A DNA stretch of 64,000 nucleotides from Ehretia macrophylla (taxonomy: Eukaryota > Streptophyta > Magnoliopsida > Boraginales > Ehretiaceae). A program made the position numbers and the translations under genes. Every line of letters begins with the position of its first letter. The first letter of the stretch is position 1. Shown piece by piece: positions 47,012 through 59,000 of this stretch. Location: assembly GCA_037974665.1 (NCBI GenBank), contig CM075768.1, forward strand, positions 12,019,001-12,083,000. Direction: 5' to 3'. The notes under the pieces were generated by a model. The model did not search any database. It had not been told where the DNA came from and saw nothing but the letters and a program-made list of their open reading frames with translations.

Positions 47012-50000
47012 GTAAGTTTGAATGCAAAATGTTCATTACATTCCTTATTTCGTTAGGCTATGTGCACCTTGATCTTTGACCTTGCACATTACCAACACAC
47101 TACCTCGTCTAAATGATGATTAAGTGCAAATTTCACTACACTGTGCTGCAAACAACTCAGCAAAATCTGGCTCGAATTTCAGATTTGAATCTATTGGGGG
47201 TAGAGCAAATGGGGATAGTGGGTAAAAAAGAAAAAACTTCACATGGGTAGCACCATTCTCCTCGATTATACAGAAACGGTCAACTCTTATTTGACCACTT
47301 TTATCTTTTTAATTTATAAAAAATAGCTACACTGAACCTGTTCGCTGAAAAAAATGAGTATGATTAAAGTTCAAAGATTGTAAAACTTTATATTTGTGTT
47401 GTTGCAGGTGGAAAGTGTTGCTCTTCAGCGGCTGTGCAAGAAGCAAGTTGTAACTGTAGTGAACGGAAGTCTTCCTGGTCCAACAATCTACGCAAGAGAG
47501 GGTGATACTCTTGTTGTTCATGTCCTTAACAAGTCGCCCTACAACATCACTATACATTGGTAAGTCTCAAAACCTATATTAATTCATGCAGCTATTTCAT
47601 TTTGAGAAATATCTTTTTCTTTTGGGAAAATGTTACATTAGTCCCTATTATTTTTCAAACATTTTAATTTCATTCCTATTGTTTAAAATTTTTCAATTTC
47701 ATCCTTATTGTTTTTTCTTAAAAGTTTCAATTTTGTCTCTATTATTTACAAAAAGTTTTAATTTCATCCTTATTATTTTCCTAATGTTTTAAATTCGTCT
47801 CTATTATTTAAAATTATTAAATTTAGTCCATATTATTTTGTAAAAAAATTCAAATTCATCCCTATTTTTTCTCAGAAAATTTCAATTTAGTCTTTGAATA
47901 TTAAGGACGAATTTGAAACTTTAAAAAAATACTAGGGATGAAGTTGAAACTTTTAAGAAAATAATAGGGATGAAAATAAAAAATTTTAAAACAATAAAGA
48001 TAAAATTAAAACTTTTTGGCAAACAATAGGGATGAAATTAAAAAATTTTAAACAATAGAAATGAAATTAAAACTTTCGGAAAAATAATAGGGATAAAATT
48101 GAGAAATATTAAATAATATGGATGAAATTAAAATTTTTTGAAAACAATAGGGACTAAATGTGAAAATTTTCCTTTTCTTAAAATATATTTTATAAAGTCA
48201 AAAAACCTTTGGTTGAATGAATCCGCAACCGTTAACAGACAAACTATTTTACTGCAACAGATTCAGTGAATACTTTGATCTGATATCTTCATTAAAGTTG
48301 TATGAGCATGAACGACCTCTCTTATTTTGTGCAGGCATGGAGTAACTCAATTTTTAAGTTGTTGGGCAGATGGAACTGAATATATAAGTCAATGTCCAAT
48401 ACGTACAGGAAATAAATACACTTACCGGTTTAATATAACTGGCCAAGAAGGGACATTCTGGTGGCATGCACATTCAGGCTTCCAGAGAACAACAGTTTAT
48501 GGGGCTCTTATTATTTACCCGCGGACTGGTCGTTCTTATCCATTCCCAAAACCGTATAAGGAAGTTCCAATCATGTTAGGTATTATTTTACGAGTTGTGA
48601 TTTCTTCATAATTAAAATCTTTCCCACAACATGCAGTACTCTTTCTAGTTTTTGTATTTTATCTTAACGTCCAAAAGATCATTTTCATATTTTCCATTTG
48701 GAGATATTAAGCAGAAGGAACTTTAGGAATTGATAGATGTCAATGTTAAGCTTTTCAGTTTATAAAGATAGATCTTTTTTATTTTTTTATTTTTAAATGA
48801 AAATAGACCTACTCGATGTACGTATAATGCAGATATAAATTTAGAAAGATTAGCAAACATCTAACAGAGAAAGTCCCATTATATTGTGATTGCAGGAGAG
48901 TGGTATAATGAGAATGTTGTTTTACTCGAGAAACAATTGGATGTCACTGGTAATGGACCCAATAGCTCTGATGCTTTCACCATCAATGGTTGGCCGGGCG
49001 AGTTCTATTCGTGCTCTTCAGATCGTAAGTATCATCAACTTTTTGTGATGCTTTTGGTTTTGTTACCTGGTTTGATATATGTACTACAGTTTATCGGATG
49101 AGTAGTAAATTTTTACTTCATGAGCAACACGAGAATTAGAATGCTCTTGATTTAATATTAACAATTGAAAAAGGAAGATCATCTCAGTTTTGTCTCTATT
49201 ATATCAATCGCTCCCTCCAGACCCATTTTGCCTTTGTCCAAAAAAAAAGACCCATTTTGGCTTCTGTGAGCATATTAGCCCGATTTTCATGTGTGTGGAC
49301 CTTTGTCAACTTCATTAACATTATCTCTATTTGAATAGGATTAGGACAATAATCCTAATCCTTCGTTACATGTTAAAATTTTTCATGTGTGGGGACCTTT
49401 ATATGGTTATGGTACATGGCATTCTTTCTGAGGTACGTAGTTAATAGTAGTCAAAATTGTTGAATCCAATTACAATATAATAACCCTTTATTATAATATG
49501 TGTTCGTAGAATGATTACAAAATACAAACTTACTATATTATACTTCTTGCAACTAGCACTTTGGAGACACAATATTCGCATGACACACTTGTAGTAGCAG
49601 CTACATACTTAGCTTCATATATTGATAAAGTGACTATTGATTGTTTCTTTGAAGTCCATGTGAATATTGTGTCTCCAACGTAGAACATGAACCCTGTTGT
49701 ACTTTTTCAATCATCCATGTCTCCAGCCCAATCATTGTCACTATATCCCACTAGCTTGAAGTTGCTTGTAGAGGGATTTTTTTGTTAAAAGGAAATTTTC
49801 ATTAAATAAAAACAAATTACATTAGCCTACCCCAACGGTAGGCTTGTTTCCTAATAGTAGCAAAGATAAAGGATCAGATACATTTGATAACCAATCAAGT
49901 GGTAAAAGATTGAGACGAATCTGGTTAGTAATCCAATCAGCAGTAGCATTGGATGTTCTTCGAATGAGTGTGATGTGAATGTCACTCCTCTTTGCAAGTT

Positions 50001-53000
50001 CAATCTGAATGTTTGTGATGATTGGGTCAATTTTCCAGTTGCATTGTGATTTGTGGGACAAGAGGACGTGGTAGACCTCCTCGTAGTTTGTCTTGATGAT
50101 AATGCTTGAATCGCCATAGGAACTTACAAGGTTGACTGCACTAAGTAGTGCAAGAGCTTCTGTTTGCTGGGAAAATTCATAGAGTGAGGAGAAGGCGAGG
50201 CCATTGACCAGGTGACCATTATGGTTCCTACAAAAGGCTACTAGTCCTACAGGGTTTCCAACAAAAGAAAATGAGGAGTCATAGTTAATCTTAAGTTTGC
50301 CTCTATCAGGGGAAGCCACCTAGTAGGAATAGCCAAGTGAGGAGATGAGATTCCAGTCGAGAGTGTTTGTGACCAAGTTGTTATGGGTCGAAGCTCCCTT
50401 GAATTCCATGTTGTAGTGATTAGTTGTTACAACTATCTTGATTAGGCAAGTATTGATCCTGTCAAAAACAAATGAGTTACTTCTTTTCTAGATTTGCCAA
50501 CATAGATGAGCAATAATCGATTCAACATGCCCTTTTTTATAACCTGGTTCATGCATTTTTTGAGAATGTACAAGTACCAAACATCAAATCTAGTGATGCA
50601 ATTCTCATCCAGGTAGTATTGAAGTGGCAAACAATCCTACAATATTTGCTCTAAGGGCAAAGGAGCAAAAGATACTTAATGGTTTCCGGCTTAGATTTGC
50701 AAATATTGCTGTGGGGGCTGTCAGAACACTTCTTTCTAAACTTGTTATCTTCTGTTGCAAAAAGGTTTCTGAAGGCTTTCCAGATGAAGGCATTAAGCTT
50801 TGCTGGGGCTTTAACATTCGAAATAGCTCGTCAAAGCTGCTTAGGGAAAGTGTATGATGATCCATGGGTGGAGTTAGGACTTCTGTTGGCATTTTTTAGG
50901 CTAGAATATCCACTCTTAATAGAAAAGCATCCTGATTTGGTATGAGGCCAAACAATAGTGTCCTCTTTGGAGTTTGCCGATAGTTGAATGCTGAAAATGC
51001 TTCTTTGAGTGCTTTTGTCAAATAGCTGCTCGATCAAATTCCTATTCCATCTATTGCCTGAGATGAGCTCATTGACTATCTTGAGTTGACAGTTTGAATG
51101 TTTTTGAATAGCTTTGAATTGGGGAGTCTACGGGTTGTCCCAAATATTAATACGACTACTATTTCCAAGCTGCCAAATAGCTGTTTTCTTAATGAAGTCC
51201 TTTCCCACAACAAGGCTTCTGTAAGCCCATTAGGGTTTTGTGCCGACTTTTGCATTCCAGAAATCTTCATTAGGATGGTATTTCCCTTTGATGATCTTGG
51301 CAGTGAGTAAGGATGGGTTCATCAAGATTCTCCAAACTTGTAGAGGGATAGAACATGCCATAATAAATAATGCCTTTTTCTATGTATCAAAGAGTTCTTT
51401 TTGCAACCTTGAAGTGATGAATTGTCGGAGTCTCCATGAACCTGTTGATGAGTCATACTCTGAATAGGACGTCCAGTCTTGTGCATGTCAAATATCGTAG
51501 GCTCCTGACCAGGCTCTTATACAATGTTGGATCCACCTTTTTAACTTTGTCATATCTTGATAGCTTTACTCCACATTCCACTAAGGTGTTTATTGGCTTG
51601 CAGTTGTCCATATTGAACTTCTTGAGAATTTCCTTTGCATATCCTTCTTGGGATATAAAGATGCCATCATCCATCTATTTCACTTCAATTTCGAGATAGT
51701 ATGTCATGAGCCCAATGTCCATCATTTCAAATTCTTGTTCTATTGCCTTGTTGAAGTCTTCTCACATTTTTGGATTGCTTCTGGTGAAGATCAAGTCATC
51801 CACGTATAGGCAAACAATCATAATATCCCCCTTTTCATCCACTTTTGTATATAGTGCATGCTCGTGAGGACAGTTTTTGAAATTATTCTCTTCAAAGTAC
51901 TTATCGATTCTAGTATTCCATGCTCGAGGAGCTTGCTTCAGCCCATACAAAGCCTTTTTCAACTTCAAGACCTTGTCTTCATGACCTAAAACGATGTAGC
52001 CTTCAGGTTTCTCAAGGTATACTTCTTCTTCGAGAAATCCATTCAAGAATGTTGATTTAAAATCTATCTGATAGATCTTCCACTTTTTTTTGCACTGCTA
52101 TTGAGATCAGCAATCTTATTATTTCTAGCCAAGCAACTGGTGCGCAGACTTCATCATGGTCACTACCAACTCTTTATTTGTAGCCTTTGGCCACCAATCT
52201 TACTTTGTCTCTTTCAACTTCTCCTTTGGCAATCTTCTTAGCTTTGTAGACCCATTTACTCCAATTTTCTTGTGTCCTTTAGGTAAGGTTGCCAGCTCTC
52301 ACGTGTTATTTTTCTTGATTGCTTTAATCTCCTCATCCATAGCTTCCCTTCATTCTTTGTTTTTTGCAGCTTCTTCATAGTTGAGAGGCTCGTAATCATC
52401 AAAGAGACAGAATAGAGTGAGGTCATTTCAATTCTCTGTTACCTCATAAATTTCTTGTAGCGTCCTTATTCGGTGAGGCCTTTCATCCGAGCTCTCTGTT
52501 GGTGATGATGATACTTCATGTGATGCTGTTGGTGAGAAAGGTAGAGTCTCATGATTTGTTTCTTCTTCAATTCTTGCAGTTTGTTCTTCATGTATTGGGA
52601 AGAACTGATATTGTTCATTTTCTTCTTTACTTTAGTCCCACAAGCTCTTCTCGTCGAACACTACGTCTCTGCTTATGGTGGACTTCTTTATACTTAGATT
52701 GTATAACTTGTATCCTTCCAAGTTCTGGTCATAGCCGATGAAGATGTACTTCTCCCTCTTATCGTCAAGTTTTGATCTTTTCTAGTGTGGAACATGTACA
52801 TAGGCTATGTTTCCAAATACTTGTAGGTGTGCGATACTTGGCTTGTAGCCGTTCTATGCTTCTTGGGGTATTTTGTTCCAAACGCTTCTTGTGGGATAAC
52901 GATTTGACAGATACAATAAACAATCTACAGCTTCAGCCCAGAATTATTTCGGTATCATCTTGCTATTGAGAATGCTTCTTTCGATGTCGAGGATGGACTT

Positions 53001-56000
53001 GTTCTTCCTCTCAACGACTTCATTATGTTGTGGTGAGTAAGGAAGGGTGAGTGGACGTAATATGCCTTGAACTCAAGTGAGTTGAATTCTCCCCCTTTAT
53101 CAGATATCATCGCCTTTATTGTATATCTACTTTGTTTCTCCATAAGTGCCTTGAATTTCTTGAAGGCATTGAAGACCTCTGATTTTTCTTTTAGAAAATA
53201 CACCTATGTCTTTCTACTGAAATCATCAATGAAAAGAAAGAAGTACATATTTTTGCCAAATAATGTTGGGTTAATTAGGCCACACACATCGGTGTGAACT
53301 AACTCCAATGGCCTCCTTGTTCTTGATAATGCCTCTTATAGGAAGCTTTTTCAGAATTGCTTACTAAGTAAACATCCTACACATAGTTGATTGGAATGAT
53401 TGATGAAAGGTAGACCCTTAACCATATTCTTTTTTGATAGTAACTTTAGCCCTCCAAAATTGAGATGGCCAAACCTCAAGTTCCATAGCCATGAGGTGTC
53501 TTCCAAGCATGCTTTTAAGCATTTTAGGCTATCATTTTGAATATTCAATAGAAACATTCTATTATTGTTCATGGGCACTTGGGCAATTAAGTTTTTCTCT
53601 ATGATCTCTTAGGAAGAGACTATGATTTTTCATGTGGATATCATAGCCCTTTTCTAAGAGATGGCCCATGCTCAAGATATTGGCCTTCATGTCAGACACG
53701 TAGTATATATTAGAGATAAATTGGTGTCTTCTATCTTTTAGGCGGATGAGTATTTTTCCTTTGCCCTTGACAGGAGTCTTAGATAGATCTCTAAACGTTA
53801 CATTTTCGTTTACCGATTCATCAAGCTTGACAAAAATTTTCTTGTTGTCGCACATGTAGTTGCTTGCACCTATGTCGAGGTACCATGTATGTTGTTCTCT
53901 GTCTTCGTATCCCTTGTATGCGATCAAGAGGGTGGAGTCTACCTCATCATTCTTTTGTTCAGTGTAATTGGATCTCTCCTCTACATTCTTGGTGGAAGTT
54001 TGGTATTCTGAGGCATAGTGACTGAATTTGTGACAATTGTAACATTCAACTTTGGACTTTATATACCTTGGTCGTTGAGCTCCTCCTCTTCCATGTCCAC
54101 TTGATGATCTATTTTTATCCTCTTTTTTGTTGTTGGGCATGTTGTATCCTCATCTTCCTCGGCCACGTCCACGACCATGACCACGTCCACGTCCACGTCC
54201 ACGTCCTTGTCCACGTCCTCGTCCTTTTTGGCTTCTTTCATTGCCAAAGTCTTTAAATTCTTTATTAAGCTTGAGTTTGGCTTGAAGGACTTGATCTAGT
54301 GATTCTTTATTCCTCTTCTTGATTTTTTTCTTCATGTACTTGTAGCTTACTAGTGAGTTTATAACGGTCATTTTCTCTAGATCATTAGATTCTTCAATTG
54401 TTACTACCACGTTATCAAATTTTGAATCTAATGATCAGAGAATCTTTCAATGTCACTCATGCTTTCACCATTTGTTTGTAGTTGATTAACTATTGATTGA
54501 ACTCTTGAGACATAATCTGAGATTGACTCAGATTCTTTCATTTGAAAATTTTAAAACTCGACTCTAAGAGTTTGAAGACGAATTTTTCTTACCTTGTCAA
54601 TTCCTTGGTATGCATTTTCAAGAATCTCCTATGCTTTCTTAGTTGTTGAAGCTTGGGCAATCTTCTGAAACGTGGCATCATCTACGACTTGTTGGATGAT
54701 TGAAAGAGCCTTTTGATCTTTCATCTTAAAATCCTTCAAATCCTTCTTTTGTGCTTGAGTAAGAGTGGCCTCATCTTCAAGTACCTCGTAGCCTTCTTCA
54801 ATAACATTTCATATATCTTGGCCACCAAGATATGTCTTCATTTAGATGTTCCACCTTCTGTAGTTGTCGTTGGAGAGCCATGAAAATGGGAATGCTAGAC
54901 TTGATGTAGCCATAACCTAGCTCTTCATACTACTTTGTTGAATCCAAATACAATATAATAACCCTTTATTATAATATGTGCTTGTACAATGATTACAAGG
55001 AACAAACTTATTATATTATTTCTTGCAACTAGTAGTTACGGGAAGACACAATATGACTTTTATACAAGACAACCAATGTATATTTTATTAGCACTAACTC
55101 AACTCTCACAATATTTAATTCTTACAACTCAGCTCTTCTTACTTCTACAACACACACCATATACCCAAACTCTCTTTGCGAAGAACATCTATCTTTCTTC
55201 TCTGCTCATGACTCCACACATCACAATGAAGCACAAGGCCCATATTTATACTTGAGCTTAAGTCGGTTGGTGAGCAAAATATCAAGAGTCACCAACTTTA
55301 GAAGACTCTAGTGCATATTAAACTAATGAATAATGCTCAATGATTTTTTGTCCACCAAACAACTTTTTTCTTTTCTAATGAAGGCTCTAGAGAAACCGAG
55401 AGAGTCTTTGTTGACTCTTTCAACAATAATGGTTACGGTAAATGACTACAACAATTTTTCACTAACAAGGGCGTCGTTTTGAGATTTGTCTTCAACCACC
55501 AAAACATAGACACAACTTGGACGTACGTTAGGTTTCCAAGGATGCACTTTGTTTCCACCCAATATGCTTTTCTAGGATAGTATAGAAATATGCTTGCAAC
55601 AGTCTATCACATGGACATTATAATGTTGTGTACCATTACATAGACTTTTCTTCCTACTAAAAATGAGATGAATACTCATAAGTTTAGCGTTCTTCATCTG
55701 GAATCTTTTAGTCATTTGTTCAATGTATTTTAGTTGTGATGACCATAATGTTGGATTAAGACTTGAATTCTAAATCTAATCAAATACTTGGAAGATAAAT
55801 AGAATCCAATAAGAATCAAAGTACTCTAGAATATAGGGATCTTAATCTTAGTACGATTAACACTTGTATGACTTTCTAGCTTATGACACACCACAAGGTC
55901 GGTTTACTACACTTAACTATACTAGAATCCCATGTCACGTGCCACTAAGTTGGTATGTAGAGTTATGATTGAATTCTTTGAATAATAGAGAAAAATACTT

Positions 56001-59000
56001 TGTGGACGTAGGCCAAGTTATTATGAAACACATTAAAATTTTGTTATTTTTCACATATGTATGTACATTAAAAATATAGTTCCATTACAACAATAGTGTT
56101 ACAATAGAGAGAGTTTTCGTTGTTGGAAAGAGAACCACTACAAGAATTGCTACCGCTGCTAGCTGAAAGAGATGATCTGTGCATAGAGCCTCTTGAAATA
56201 GAGAAAAGAGCAACTGAAGTTCGTTAGAGCCATGGCCGTGGTTGAAAAGTAGGCTATGTCACCAAAAACGTGAGTAGGATTGTTGTGGTTAGTGATGTGA
56301 TGATCAACAGTGGGAGTGAAGGTGCATGCTACCTAGATGATACTAAGTTTAAAATTTTTTATAACGCAACAGAAACTTATAGCATGTATATCTAGGATCA
56401 AACCACATAAGTTTCACACAAAAAAAATTGCACAAACAAGAAACTGCATGTATATCGTAATCATATAAAGATAAAAAAAATCAGTAATTGTTGAATTTTA
56501 TTACCTAGATTTGTTAGCTTAGATCTTAAAGAGAAACAAAAACAACCTATTTGGGAGGAGTTTTACACGCTTGAAGGAGGATCAACCAATGATTTTTTCT
56601 TATATGACCTTCTTCCTTTCTGAATAATGCTTAGTTGAATTATAGTATTCAACTCATGTATTTGTTTTCCTCAGTCATGCGTGTGGAATAGAGAGGGAGA
56701 GATAAACTTTTATTTTTTTCTTCTTTTAATTGGGCGTGTGAGTGATGTATGAGAGGTAATGGAAAGACTCCTTTATATAGATGTAAAGTGGGCTTAAAGC
56801 AGAATCCAAAAAGGTTAAGGAAAAGTGCCACAATCCTGTCAGGAATGTATCTGGACACTCTAATGCATCTAGGACTTAAGTAGTCCAATATTATCCACTC
56901 TCTACTCCTTCTAGAAGCTCCCTCATGCTACCTCACCATCCCACATGCATAGGTCACTTTTCTTGTGCTAAGGTGCTAAATTAATTCCAGCAAGATTTCA
57001 TAATGAGCTCAAATGTCCAATTATGAAACCCCATTACCAAAATTGAAAGTCTTCCTAATTTAGACTCTTAGTTGCATTAGGACACTTTATTTAGAAACTC
57101 CTAGACACATGAGAAACTACCAAAATACAATACTAGCACTAAACATGAACTAGGTTTGAAAAGGGACCAAAAGAGATAAACATCCCGCTACTGAAAAGGC
57201 CAAAACACCCCTGTTAACCCCATAGCATATTTTGTCCTTTTCAACCTTAACTTATTCCACTAAAACATTATGGATGCCCTCTAAGATGAATACTGTTATC
57301 CAGAGTAGCTTGTCATACTATCTATAACCTTTGTCTTCGACCTACTAAGTAAAATTATCAAAATGCCTCTCCATGTAACATTCACAATCGATAAAGACTT
57401 TTGACCTGTACTATCTCTTTCTCACTTGCATCTTATCCTTGAGACATCTAATACATAAAATAACTATCCTCAAGATATGAAATAATTGGTCTAGGGAATG
57501 ACCCTTAAGCCAAATATCTGATATACTCTTAATTGGGATATACCATTAACCTTAATCTTAGATGATCTTCCAGATTATCACAAGGGAGCGATTACTTCAT
57601 CTTACGATGACAGAGATTCTATATTACATACACATGTTTCAACTAGTCATACTCATATGCCCAAAACACAGAGTTGTTGACCTACAACTGAGGTCTCACC
57701 CATAGTACATCAAGCACATAAATCTGATTTCGTAAGTTCATTGATATATGCTCAAGATTAAGAGCACTGCCTACTTATTAACATAAGGTATATTTGATCT
57801 CTATATTTGATAGTACCTATTGAGAGATCATACCTAAGGGGTCCGTTCAATGTGTGATACACACACTAGTAAGATAAGTCCGAAAACCTACCAATGACCA
57901 AGGCAGGTCACCCTATACAGGAGACTATCTCACTATAACCTTATCCTGATAAAGTGCCCAACTCCATCATACAATTATGACTAAACTCTAGATACAATTA
58001 TCTATGACTTGGACCTTCTATGCCCGATCATTGTACACCTAAATTATTCATTTGAATCAAGGACCTCTATACAAGCAAATACACATAAATATAATAGAGA
58101 GAATAAAGATGAATACTTTTGTTAAAACTAATAAGTTACAATATGTATCCATCATATCTGAAATGTCATTTGCTAGTGGTCTTTTAGGGTATACCAACCC
58201 CAATAGGGAATTGACCCATATCCAGATTGAAGACTACTAGTAGAACTACCTTGAGGAGAGGAATACATTGCCAGTCTCCATGCATAACGTCGTGGTCGAA
58301 ATCTCATTAGAGATGATAAAGATGATGACGGGTTGGATCTCTTTTCATTCATTGCTGTGGCGACCATAATTAGATAATATTATTAGACTCACTGGAGAGA
58401 GAGAAATAAGATGGTAATGGTGTTGCATGCCATCCATCTCTCGAAGATAGCCAAAGATAATAAGGGATGATTTGTAGGTTTAGTTGTGTTGGTCAATGGT
58501 GATGGTTAACTAGACTAATGATTGGATGTTGTTGGGATGGTTGTTAGATGATGAAGAGTCATTTGTCATTGGCTGATAGGAGATCCAACAGTTGCATCCT
58601 AAGATATATGCAATGAACGTGAACCGTTGATTCAAATCATATTTGATTATGAAGGAAAACTCTTCAAAAATTCTAGATTGACTGGTCGGTCAGATTTTTA
58701 CTCACAAAACATGAGGGACCACACACATGTGGGGACCATTTCATATAAGTAAAAGTCCTGATTGATCGGTCAGTTTAAATTGTTTGAAGAGTTTTCATAA
58801 GGAAGGATATAAGTTAGTGCTTCATACTGCACAAAGAAGTTGGTACACTTGAGTTGTGGTTGAACATGCAGAGGGCCTAATACATTGCTTCACGAGCCAA
58901 CTCAAGTGTGTGAGTTTATTTGGTCGCACAACATTCATCTACTATTGATGAGAGGGTATGATCTACCGGTTTGCGCTAAACATGAAGATTTTGTTAGATT

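Larger units (their letters stand above)
49458..55425 (-). mobile_element. copia element in laccase intron 4, carrying a LINE
   Basis: On minus, the 5' LTR is 54936-55425 (TGTTGAAAGAGTC...GGATTCAACA). A primer-site-like region AGTAGTATGAAGAGC follows, then gag from 54913. The left LTR (from 49458) is incomplete. Integrase, reverse transcriptase and RNase H are recognisable in copia order, and a LINE splits the RT/RNase H part. The coding part is broken in well over ten places. It lies antisense to the laccase transcript. Confidence 0.87.

Noticed and set aside
54059-54256. Asp/Val- and His/Val-rich open frames on both strands
   Set aside because: They are out-of-frame readings of the Gly/Arg-rich run of the copia gag.
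58173-58367. Minus-strand frame [17 protein letters not shown]
   Set aside because: It overlaps the start of the antisense copia LTR and has no recognised domain or matching copy.
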